Assembly: GCA_944324435.1 (NCBI GenBank)
Contig: CALUWH010000003.1
Location: 40,275-104,274, forward strand
Source of the DNA: Candidatus Gastranaerophilales bacterium
GTDB lineage: Bacteria > Cyanobacteriota > Vampirovibrionia > Gastranaerophilales > Gastranaerophilaceae
Reading direction: 5' to 3'
Length of the DNA: 64,000 bases
The position numbers and the translations under genes are program-made. The stretch's first letter is position 1, and each line of letters starts with the position of its first letter. The notes under the pieces are model-generated. The model was not told the origin of the DNA. It saw only the letters and a list, made by a program, of their open reading frames with translations, and did no database searches. Shown in pieces: positions 1 through 7,722 of this stretch.

Positions 1-783
1 TGTTAAGTCGGTTGTACACACGCGAACTCCATACTCATCATAGATTTCGTTTAACATTTTTTGCATTTTTGGATTTTGAGATTTAACAAAGTAATTCTGC
101 CAAAGATAAGTTGCAGTTTCTTTTTCGTCCGGATGCAGGTGAATGTATTCCCGAATACTTGCAAACTTTTCTTCGTGTCTCATATCGGAAGGACTTAATG
201 CCCCACCTCTTCTATTAATTATTCTTGCAAGTTTTCTCGGCTCTGAGTATGCCTCTTCAATAAGCTGAAATAAGGACTCTAATTTTTTATTATTATTGTC
301 TTTCGTAAATTTGGAAATCCTTTTTTGGAGATGTTTCATTTCAGAAGCGTTAAAGTTATGGGTGTAACCGATTGGATGCTCAGCGCAATACAGAGTAGAA
401 TATTTTTTATCGGCAGTATTTACACAATCCAGTAAATGCTCGACCTTAGAGATTGTTTTCCAATCTTCCTCATGGTTTTTTGATTTTATTCCTCTTAGCA
501 TCTCCTCAGCTTTTGATTTTACCAACGGATCATCACAAAGATTAAGCTTATGTATAATATCGTCTGCCTGTGCTTTTTCCATTTGAGATTGCGCTGTTTT
601 TTTATTTGCAAAACCGGAAAGATACTTTGTTAAAGCTTCTTGGACTTGGGCATTTTCAACTTTGGCTAAATCATCCGCAAAAAGAGAAGGCATTCTTCCT
701 CTTTCCACTGCTCGTGTAATCTTTTCGGCAGGCGCTTGTCTAAAAATTCCGCATATTTTTGCAGCAATCCGCATAAAATCCAT
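1..783 (-). CDS. Hypothetical protein, C-terminus outside window
   Basis: This open minus-strand frame runs off the left edge without a stop, so at least 261 codons are present. It starts MDFMRIAAKICGIFRQAPAE and is a soluble, charged, probably helical protein. Ends of short motifs include DDLAKVENAQVQEALTKYLS and AYSEPRKLARIINRRGG. I recognise no family. An AGATGAGG Shine-Dalgarno lies directly before the ATG at 783. The second in-frame ATG at 774 has a better 9-base spacing and may be the true start. Upstream sits an AT-rich palindrome related to one found before other hypothetical genes here. Confidence 0.7.
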   Translation of the reverse strand, partial: MDFMRIAAKICGIFRQAPAEKITRAVERGRMPSLFADDLAKVENAQVQEALTKYLSGFANKKTAQSQMEKAQADDIIHKLNLCDDPLVKSKAEEMLRGIKSKNHEEDWKTISKVEHLLDCVNTADKKYSTLYCAEHPIGYTHNFNASEMKHLQKRISKFTKDNNNKKLESLFQLIEEAYSEPRKLARIINRRGGALSPSDMRHEEKFASIREYIHLHPDEKETATYLWQNYFVKSQNPKMQKMLNEIYDEYGVRVCTTDLT

Positions 784-912
784 CCTCATCTTATATATAG
801 ATAAAGTTATATGGAAATGAAAAATTGCTCTATACTTAATAAAGATTTACAAAGCTGATTTATATAAACTCTTTTTCAAGGGAGGATTATTTTCTTGCGT
901 TTAGCAGCCTGC

Positions 913-2589
913 TTAGCCCTCAACAGCGGCGAGGAGTGTGTTTATCTCTGATATCAAGTCTTCGTTAGTTGTCTTAACCGCATTTACAAGCGCTTTTTTA
1001 AGCAGAGATTTTGCTTTGTTAGGGCTTTTGAAACTTATCATAATCTCGGCTGCAGATTTGTAATTCTGCGCAATTTCTTCAACAGAATTTGTCTTTTCAT
1101 AATTCTTTACAGCCTCTGCATAGTATTTCAAGGCCTTGTCGCTTTTCTTGAACTGAACGCAGGCATCAGCAGTGTTACTCAAAACATAACCCTTCATTGA
1201 GCTGTCAGTTGTCTGCTCAATTAATCTCCGGGCTATATCGTAATAATCAAACGCATTTTCATCATATTTGTCGGTAAAAATATTTCCCATTCTTGTGAGA
1301 GAATCAGACTGACCGATTAAGTCGTCGGATTTTCCGGCATAAGATACGGAGGTAAAGTAGTGGTCTAATGCCGGCCCAATCTCGTTTACGTCATCATAAA
1401 TCTGAGCCATTGAAAAATGTGCTCTTGATTTTACATTAACATCGGTCGTGTATTTCAAAGACCTGTTGTAACTGTTAAGAGCCTGAACAATATGGTCATT
1501 GTCATCATAGATTTTGCCTATTTCAAGACAAATTCTGGACTGTGTTTCGGTGTCCTTGAGCTCCTCTGCTCTGTTGAATGCTTCCTTAAACATCTGCATT
1601 GCTTTTTGCGGATTGTTGGAAAAAGCCTGTTTTTTAGCTTCAACAAACAAAGATTTAAGTTTGGTGTCCTGCGGAATTATTGTAATATTCGGTTTTTTAG
1701 AGATTGTTTCCTGAGCTTTTGTAAATTCTTCTTCCAGTGTAAGCTCTTCTTCTTCCGGCTCAATGGATGGCTGGTATTCCTCAATTTCAACAGGGGCTTC
1801 CTGCTGAACAACGGATTGAACAGCAGGCTCTGCGCTTTGTTGAGGTTTTTCCTCTTTTTTTGTACTGTCCGGGAATTTGACCAAAAAATTCGGGTTTATC
1901 TCGTCTTCGTTATAGCTGTAGTTGATTCTTTGTAAAAACAGGGCGTCAAGCCAGTTTTGAACAACCTTGGAATCTTTTTTCAAGGTCTCTGAGATATATC
2001 TGTCAAGAAGTGAGGCCGCAATTTTCAAATTACTCTGTATCAGGTTAACCTGTGGTTTTGGCTCTCTGACGTACTGCTCGACAATTTGCAGGTAGCGGTT
2101 AACTTCATCTTCAATCTCTGGAGGAGTTGCGATTGCTTTTATCGTGTTTCTGAAATCTTTTAAAATCTGGGCAATATTAACCTTATTGCTTCTTACATTA
2201 TTATTCTGGGAAGCCGCAGGAGCCGGCTGTTCCTGTATCGGCTGATATCCTGCCTGCGCAGCCTGATACTGCATAGGATTAACCTGATGCGGCTGGGGAG
2301 CGTTGTATCTGATTGGAGGCGGAGTATGAACCTGATACGTCTGTCTTTGAGGATAAGCATTATTTGCAGGTGAATATATTGCCTGTCTTGGCGGTGTAGC
2401 CTGAACATCTTCCGCCCTTCCGCGCGCAATTGTCTGCTGCCCCTGACGATGCTGCTGTTGCTGCTGCATCTGCTCCTGAGCATTCTGGTTGTGACCGTCC
2501 TTGTCAGTACCGTCGCTGCCTGCGTTATAATTGCCGGTCTCCCTCTGTGGATAAGGGCGAGGGCGTATTGTGTTCATTGTGTTAAACAA
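913..2589 (-). CDS. TPR-repeat protein with disordered Gln/Pro-rich N-terminus
   Basis: The 558-residue product has a long low-complexity N-terminal third rich in Gln, Pro, Tyr and Asn (roughly residues 10-130). A helical segment and an acidic linker follow (PSIEPEEEELTLEEEFTKA). The C-terminal half carries tetratricopeptide-like repeats, for example AFNRAEELKDTETQSRICLE, IVQALNSYNRSLKY and ALKYYAEAVKNYEK. TPRs usually mediate protein-protein contacts, so a scaffold role is plausible, but the partner is unknown. No signal peptide is visible. The start is probably the TTG at 2589, because an AAGGAAGGA Shine-Dalgarno sits 10 bases upstream; the first ATG (2577) is far from it. It is separated from neighbours on both sides. 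Confidence 0.75.
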   Translation of the reverse strand: MFNTMNTIRPRPYPQRETGNYNAGSDGTDKDGHNQNAQEQMQQQQQHRQGQQTIARGRAEDVQATPPRQAIYSPANNAYPQRQTYQVHTPPPIRYNAPQPHQVNPMQYQAAQAGYQPIQEQPAPAASQNNNVRSNKVNIAQILKDFRNTIKAIATPPEIEDEVNRYLQIVEQYVREPKPQVNLIQSNLKIAASLLDRYISETLKKDSKVVQNWLDALFLQRINYSYNEDEINPNFLVKFPDSTKKEEKPQQSAEPAVQSVVQQEAPVEIEEYQPSIEPEEEELTLEEEFTKAQETISKKPNITIIPQDTKLKSLFVEAKKQAFSNNPQKAMQMFKEAFNRAEELKDTETQSRICLEIGKIYDDNDHIVQALNSYNRSLKYTTDVNVKSRAHFSMAQIYDDVNEIGPALDHYFTSVSYAGKSDDLIGQSDSLTRMGNIFTDKYDENAFDYYDIARRLIEQTTDSSMKGYVLSNTADACVQFKKSDKALKYYAEAVKNYEKTNSVEEIAQNYKSAAEIMISFKSPNKAKSLLKKALVNAVKTTNEDLISEINTLLAAVEG

Positions 2590-2719
2590 ATATATACCGT
2601 CCTTCCTTTGATAATATCGGAATTATTCTGATATTCTTTACTGTCAGGATAAAATTTCATTCATTCGTACGATATTTTTTTAAGGATGGAATTTAAAAAG
2701 TCATGTTTAACAAACATTT

Positions 2720-3355
2720 TTAATATTGCTGAGATTCTCGCGCTGCAAAATGCTTTCTTAAAAACGAAGGCCTGTGGTATTTGCAAAGTCCGTATTTGTC
2801 TATTGCTTCAATGTGTTCTTTGGTTAAATATCCGGCGTTTTTAGCCCAGTTATACATCGGAAACTCTTCATGAAGCTTTTGCATATATCTGTCTCTGGTT
2901 ACTTTTGCAAGTATGCTTGCGGCGGCAATTGAAGCGGATTTGGAATCGCCCTTTATCACAAATTCCTGCGGAAAGCTAAAATTCTTTATAAGTTTGTTTC
3001 CATCTACAAGGGTTAAGATATTGCCGTCTTTGATAATCCCTTCACACGCGGTTTTCATGGCTTTAAGTGACGCATTCAAAATATTTATCTTTTCAATCTC
3101 TTCAACTTCTACGCATACGATTTTATTGCAGGTATTGTTTTTTATTGTGTCGTAAATAGCTTCACGCTTTTTGGGGGTAAGTTTTTTTGAATCGTTAAGT
3201 ATCTCTAAATCCCTGATAAGTCCGGGCGTGATTTTTTCAAACCTGACTGCGGCAGCAAAAACTCCGCCTGCAGCAGGCCCTCTCCCTGCCTCATCTGTCC
3301 CGATTACCGGACTATTGTAGCCGGCATCGAATTCAAATAACTCTTCTGAACTCAT
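2720..3355 (-). CDS. rnhB: Ribonuclease HII
   Basis: RNase HII cleaves the RNA strand of RNA-DNA hybrids and initiates removal of single ribonucleotides from DNA. The N-terminal GTDEAGRGPAAGG supplies the catalytic Asp-Glu pair. Further family motifs are the LTLVDGN segment and GDSKSASIAAASILAKVTRD, followed by the C-terminal HRPSFLR region. At 211 residues it has typical length. Its ATG overlaps the stop codon of the DtxR-type regulator gene (ATGA overlap), so it is the last gene of the operon with pgm-like, gtrA-like, folC and the regulator. Confidence 0.95.
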   Translation of the reverse strand: MSSEELFEFDAGYNSPVIGTDEAGRGPAAGGVFAAAVRFEKITPGLIRDLEILNDSKKLTPKKREAIYDTIKNNTCNKIVCVEVEEIEKINILNASLKAMKTACEGIIKDGNILTLVDGNKLIKNFSFPQEFVIKGDSKSASIAAASILAKVTRDRYMQKLHEEFPMYNWAKNAGYLTKEHIEAIDKYGLCKYHRPSFLRKHFAARESQQY

Positions 3356-3732
3356 TTGTTAGACCAATCCTCAATATGCTTTTCAAGTTTATCTAATATC
3401 TCATCTCCGATAACATGTTCAATTTTGCAGGCAGTATCTTCTGCAAGCTCGTGGTTAACTCCGAGAACTTTCTCAAAAAATACTGAAAGTGTTTCATGTT
3501 TTTTGATTACTTCTTTTGCCTTCTTAACCCCTGCTTCTGTTATGGAAATCGTGCCGTAGTGACCGTAATCAATCAGCCCCAGCTGTTCAAGCTTTTGCAA
3601 AGCCTCGGTAACAGAAGCCCTTGAAACATTAAGCCTTCTTGAAACATCTATAGCCTTGACTTTATTTTCCTTCAAATAAATACTGTAAACCGCCTCAATA
3701 TAATCTTCTAGGCTTGAAGAGATTTGAGCCAT
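3352..3732 (-). CDS. DtxR/MntR-family metal-dependent transcriptional regulator
   Basis: The product is about 126 residues, with an N-terminal winged helix (SSSLEDYIEAVYSIYLKENK, then AIDVSRRLNVSRASVTEALQ and LGLIDYGHYGTISITEAG). The C-terminal dimerisation and metal-binding part carries His/Glu/Cys-rich ligands (HELAEDTACKIEHVIGDEIL). It lacks the SH3-like third domain of DtxR, so it resembles MntR and should sense Mn or Fe. A frame extension upstream exists, but the ATG at 3732 has AGGAGG six bases before it and is the better start. It overlaps the end of folC by 25 bases and the start of rnhB by 4. Its targets are not evident here. Confidence 0.85.
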   Translation of the reverse strand: MAQISSSLEDYIEAVYSIYLKENKVKAIDVSRRLNVSRASVTEALQKLEQLGLIDYGHYGTISITEAGVKKAKEVIKKHETLSVFFEKVLGVNHELAEDTACKIEHVIGDEILDKLEKHIEDWSNK

Positions 3733-4862
3733 TCCATTCCTCCTAACATATAAAAAGACCCACAAATTATATTCAGTTTTTCCCCTGTCAATATATTTTT
3801 ACCCGAAAATTCCGCGGCTGCAACCGGACATTTGGCTTGAAGCATTTCATAAGTGCAGGCGTTAGGATAATCAAAGCCGTATAAATAAACTTCATCACCC
3901 TCGCAAAACAAAATATTCATCATCTTTTCGTAATCTTTATTTTTCAGACAGCCGAACACATACCGCCTTTTATCGTTTGGAAAATAATAATCAAGATTAT
4001 TCCTCAATGCCTGAATACCATTAGGGTTATGCGACGCATCAGCTATCAAATTCTTATCTGCAAAGTATTGGAACCGGCATGGGTTTTTGACTTTTTTTAA
4101 TCCCGCAATTATTGTCTCATCAGAAATATTTTTAAACAGATAATTAACCGCGCTAAGCGCAAGTGCAAGGTTATCAACCTGATGCAGTCCTTTAAGTGAC
4201 AGAGCTTCGATATATTGGGGCGGAACAAAAGGCGTTGTCAAAATAAACATTGAATCCATCTCATCGGCCTTGTCTCTAATTGCTTCAAATCCCATAGAGG
4301 TAATCACCGGACAGCCTTTTTTAATAATTCCGGCTTTTTCAAACGCAATTTCTTCTTTTGTGTTCCCGAGCCTTTCTGTGTGGTCTAAGTCTATCTGTGT
4401 AATTATTGAACACAAGTTGTTTTTAATAACGTTTGTTGCGTCAAACCTTCCGCCAAGCCCTGTTTCAAGGATGACAATATCAACATTTGAATACTTAAAA
4501 TACAAAAACATGACAACAGTCAGTATTTCAAATTCAGTTAAATGAACTCCGCAATTACAAACCTCAAACACATATTTTGCAAAAGTCTCCTTAGGAATCT
4601 CTACCCCTGAAACTTTTATTCTCTCCGTATAATCCCAAATATGCGGACTTGTATACAGCCCTGTTTTGTATCCGGCTTCCTGCAAGATAGAATCTAGTAT
4701 TGTACATACAGAGCCCTTGCCGTTAGTTCCTGCAACATGGATATATTTTAAATCGTCCTGAGGGTTTCCGAATTTTTCCAACGCAGCGGAGATTCTATCC
4801 AAGCCCAATTCTATATAGAATTTCCCTTTGCTTGTTAAAAGTTTTATTGCCTCGTCGTACAT
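3708..4862 (-). CDS. folC: Bifunctional dihydrofolate synthase/folylpolyglutamate synthase
   Basis: This Mur-ligase-superfamily enzyme adds glutamate to dihydropteroate and then to folates. The ATP loop HVAGTNGKGSVC is near residue 42. GLYTSPHIWDYTERIKVSG, ETGLGGRFDATNV and the central IITQIDLDHTERLG motif follow, and DASHNPNG is in the C-terminal domain. At 384 residues it is slightly shorter than many FolC proteins but appears complete. It overlaps the 3' end of the gtrA-like gene by 19 bases and the regulator gene downstream, indicating translational coupling within the minus-strand operon. Confidence 0.93.
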   Translation of the reverse strand: MYDEAIKLLTSKGKFYIELGLDRISAALEKFGNPQDDLKYIHVAGTNGKGSVCTILDSILQEAGYKTGLYTSPHIWDYTERIKVSGVEIPKETFAKYVFEVCNCGVHLTEFEILTVVMFLYFKYSNVDIVILETGLGGRFDATNVIKNNLCSIITQIDLDHTERLGNTKEEIAFEKAGIIKKGCPVITSMGFEAIRDKADEMDSMFILTTPFVPPQYIEALSLKGLHQVDNLALALSAVNYLFKNISDETIIAGLKKVKNPCRFQYFADKNLIADASHNPNGIQALRNNLDYYFPNDKRRYVFGCLKNKDYEKMMNILFCEGDEVYLYGFDYPNACTYEMLQAKCPVAAAEFSGKNILTGEKLNIICGSFYMLGGMEWLKSLQA

Positions 4863-5269
4863 TTTTGCTCCCTGTTTTTAACTCTGAAAGCGAATTTTTT
4901 GAACAAAATATATGTGAACACCGCAGCACAAAGTGTTGCGACAATCTGGGCAGCAAAAACGTTCAAATGCAGAACTTTTACAATAAATTCCAATAAACCT
5001 GCGTTAATCAGGTAGCTGAAAAACCACGTAGTACAGCATTTTAAATACTCCTTAGCCCAGTTTCCTCCGCCTTTGAACACAAGGAATTTTTGTGTGGTGA
5101 AAGATACAACAGAAGAAATTGCCCACGCAAGCGCAAGCGCTATTTGGTAAGCGCCCTCTCCCATTATAAGACATATTGCCGAATAAATAACATAAGATAC
5201 GCCGGCATTGAATCCGCCGACAAAAAGGAATCTTATTTTATCCGATAAACTGAACCAATACTTTTTCAA
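4844..5269 (-). CDS. GtrA-like small membrane protein
   Basis: GtrA-family proteins are small four-helix membrane proteins, thought to flip undecaprenyl-linked glucose or to assist teichoic/arabinogalactan and LPS glycosylation. Here IRFLFVGGFNAGVSYVIYSA starts the first helix, and VVSFTTQKFLVFKG is the typical central motif before two more helices. The frame can be extended upstream to an ATG at 5317, but that extension (MAAQAAGLRR) is only the translation of a GC-rich hairpin. The TTG at 5269 with AAGGGG five bases before it gives a normal 141-residue protein. It lies between the pgm-like gene and folC. Confidence 0.85.
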   Translation of the reverse strand: MKKYWFSLSDKIRFLFVGGFNAGVSYVIYSAICLIMGEGAYQIALALAWAISSVVSFTTQKFLVFKGGGNWAKEYLKCCTTWFFSYLINAGLLEFIVKVLHLNVFAAQIVATLCAAVFTYILFKKFAFRVKNREQKCTTRQ

Positions 5270-5286
5270 AACTTCCCCTTTTATGA

Positions 5287-5315
5287 GGCGGCGCAAGCCT
5301 GCGGCTTGCGCCGCC
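5287..5315. repeat. Perfect 13-bp GC-rich inverted repeat
   Basis: Two 13-base arms (GGCGGCGCAAGCC and its complement) flank a 3-base loop, in the gap between the pgm-like stop and the gtrA-like start. It is far more GC-rich than its surroundings. No T-tract follows on the minus strand, so it is not a standard terminator. It may be a REP-like palindrome or an mRNA stability element between two cistrons. Confidence 0.8.
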
Positions 5316-5323
5316 ATATCAGA

Positions 5324-7585
5324 TTAGAACTTATAGTCGGGAATTACAAATTCTTCGTTGTTTGCATCTTTTTCCACAAACTGCAAGTAATACTCCATAG
5401 CGGTATCTTTAGATTTGTTGTAAAAATCTTCGCTGATAAGCTCTCTATGTAATTCCGTTCTTTCTCCTGAGTAGTTGCCGAGAACGCGAGAGAATTTTTC
5501 TATCTCTTCAAGGTTTTCGCCGCCTGCGTATGCCTTTGTTTTTGCGTCGGTTCCGGATGGACGGATTTCGACATACTTGTTAGAAAATTCCAAATAAGTT
5601 CCGTCTCCGACAAATTTGATAGATTTTAAATCATCAAAACTCAATTCGGCAAACGCGCTGTTTAGAACTTTTCTCACTGCGCTAATGTCTGCAAGTCCTT
5701 CTCTTACTGCAATTGCAAGTGACAGATAGAACAAATCATTCTTTGTTCTCTGCTTTTCGCCCTCAATTTTTGCCTGTTTAAGCTTCTCAATATCAGGCTC
5801 GGATTCGTTATAATATGCTATATCTTCTCTGACGTCATATTTTGCCGCAATATTGTTGGAATCAAAAATCTCCATAAGATATTCTGAAAGGGTTTTGTTC
5901 TCTTCTTCCAATTTAGCAGCGAGAGAAGATGCGACAATGATAGCTTCCGTAGCGCTTTTTTCGCGCATAGCAATGGCTTTTCTGCCTGCAAGTGATTCAA
6001 TCATGTCTTCCGAGCCCATAATCATTCCGCCGGATTCTTCTCCGCCAAAGATTAAGCGCGGCTGAACACCGAGGTTGATTGAGTTTCCGAATACATCATC
6101 AACAATAACTTCTCCCTGAGGATTATTTTTTATCTGCAGCTCAACTTTTTTCATTATGTTTGCAATTTCTTTGAATCCGACAGGAACATTGACAACCTTA
6201 ATCTTGTGTGCCTTAGCCCACTCGTCCCACGAAAGCGCAGACGCTGTTGTCTTTATCATAAATCTCGGATGGTTTTTGAATTTGCCCTGTGCTTTTAACT
6301 GTTTGACACGGAAATCCATAAGCATTAAAAATGCTTGATTTGCGCTGTATATAGTCAAGATTCTTCTATCATCCAGAGGAATATATGAGATACCGTAATC
6401 ATCAAGCGCCGGCTGGTTTCCGACAGCTTCTATCTGACATACTGTAAGCCTGTCATGGTCTGGGTCGGTGATTAAAACGATTGTACCCAGAGGATAATCC
6501 GCAAGAACCCTGTCATAATGAAGCGACTCTATCACAGGGAAGAATCTCTCTCCGTTTGGTCTCTTGGCAACAACCGTTGCATCAACGGAATAATCATAAA
6601 AAACTTTGTTTCCCTTAGGGTCTGTGTCGTATTTTCCGATTGAATGGAAGAACGGGTCTTCTTCAATGTTATTCCAAGCATATTTATCCTGAATTCCGAG
6701 TTTTTCAAGCACCCTGCTCAGCGTTCTGTAAGCACATCCGCCTACACTTTCAATAAAAAGTTTTGATTTCATCTTTTTAACGCTGTCAAGATTCTGTGCT
6801 ACACCGGATTTCAGGTATTCTACGTATAAATCAATACCATCATTGAGTTTTGTCATAATCTCTTCGTCAATAAGCGGATCATTTTTCGCTGCTATTTTAA
6901 TCTCGTAAGAGCCGTCTTTTTCTACAATGTCAAAGATTTCCTGAATCTTGTTAACAAATTCCAAAGATTCTTCCGGCAAATACTGGCTTCCCTGAGAATT
7001 TAAATCCTTTGTTGCAGTTTTTACGGAAATACCATGGCTTGATGTAATATATTCGCCTCCGAGCAAGTCGAGTTTGAATGCCAAAAATGATGCAAGCCAA
7101 ATAGGAATAGTCTTACGCTCTTTCGGTGTAAGTGTTTTAATTCCCTGTGCTGCCTGAATCCGCGCAATTGCGTCAAGATAGAGCGCTGAATTGTACCTGA
7201 CTTCGCTTCCTACGAGCTTTAAGATTTCTTTGCCTTCATATTTATCCCTTGCAACAAGCGCCTTAGCAAGTGTTGCAAGCACAATTCCCACAAGGTTAAT
7301 CGGAAACCTTGTATCCTGCGGATACAAAATATTCTGAGGGCCTCTGATGCCGGCTGTAGAAACTTGAGCTTCTTTAGAATAATTAGCAAACCATTCCAAA
7401 AGATTTAACCCCTCAGGGTTGCTCTCAGAGTGCGGATATAAATGTTCGCGCTTTAAAGTGAATGTAAATCCGCCTTCATTATCAAAGTTCATTAAATCTA
7501 AATTTTTTATGTAATCAGGAGTTTTGTCAAAAACATTTTTAAACAATTCTCCCTCTAATTCACAACCTGGTTTTAATTTATACAT
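5324..7585 (-). CDS. Large phosphoglucomutase/phosphomannomutase-family protein
   Basis: The 753-residue alpha-D-phosphohexomutase-superfamily protein is much longer than the usual 450-580. STAGIRGP is near residue 77. The active-site loop reads EYITSSHGIS instead of the common TASHNP, with Ser-His retained. The metal site is DPDHDR (usually DGDGDR), the sugar-binding loop is FGGEESGG and the phosphate-binding loop is EIRPSGTDAKTKAY. It probably interconverts hexose 1- and 6-phosphates and could supply glucose-1-phosphate to glgC and rfbF in this window. AGGAGAGG precedes the ATG. It is the first gene of a minus-strand operon. Confidence 0.85.
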   Translation of the reverse strand: MYKLKPGCELEGELFKNVFDKTPDYIKNLDLMNFDNEGGFTFTLKREHLYPHSESNPEGLNLLEWFANYSKEAQVSTAGIRGPQNILYPQDTRFPINLVGIVLATLAKALVARDKYEGKEILKLVGSEVRYNSALYLDAIARIQAAQGIKTLTPKERKTIPIWLASFLAFKLDLLGGEYITSSHGISVKTATKDLNSQGSQYLPEESLEFVNKIQEIFDIVEKDGSYEIKIAAKNDPLIDEEIMTKLNDGIDLYVEYLKSGVAQNLDSVKKMKSKLFIESVGGCAYRTLSRVLEKLGIQDKYAWNNIEEDPFFHSIGKYDTDPKGNKVFYDYSVDATVVAKRPNGERFFPVIESLHYDRVLADYPLGTIVLITDPDHDRLTVCQIEAVGNQPALDDYGISYIPLDDRRILTIYSANQAFLMLMDFRVKQLKAQGKFKNHPRFMIKTTASALSWDEWAKAHKIKVVNVPVGFKEIANIMKKVELQIKNNPQGEVIVDDVFGNSINLGVQPRLIFGGEESGGMIMGSEDMIESLAGRKAIAMREKSATEAIIVASSLAAKLEEENKTLSEYLMEIFDSNNIAAKYDVREDIAYYNESEPDIEKLKQAKIEGEKQRTKNDLFYLSLAIAVREGLADISAVRKVLNSAFAELSFDDLKSIKFVGDGTYLEFSNKYVEIRPSGTDAKTKAYAGGENLEEIEKFSRVLGNYSGERTELHRELISEDFYNKSKDTAMEYYLQFVEKDANNEEFVIPDYKF

Positions 7586-7722
7586 AATCCTCTCCTATTT
7601 TTTACTAATTATACCACAAGAGATTTTGGGGAGAAAAAATCTTGCTTGATTTAGGTGTAACATCTTGCGATATTTTAATAAGTTTATACAGTTAATAACG
7701 GTATATTAAAGTATCAAACGCC

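Noticed and set aside
1492..1935. 147-codon open frame opposite the TPR gene
   Set aside because: Cys/Phe/Leu-rich shadow of the antisense strand of a real gene, with no ribosome-binding site.
4844..5317. Longer GtrA-like protein starting at 5317
   Set aside because: The extra N-terminus only translates a hairpin. The TTG at 5269 has a good ribosome-binding site and gives the family length.
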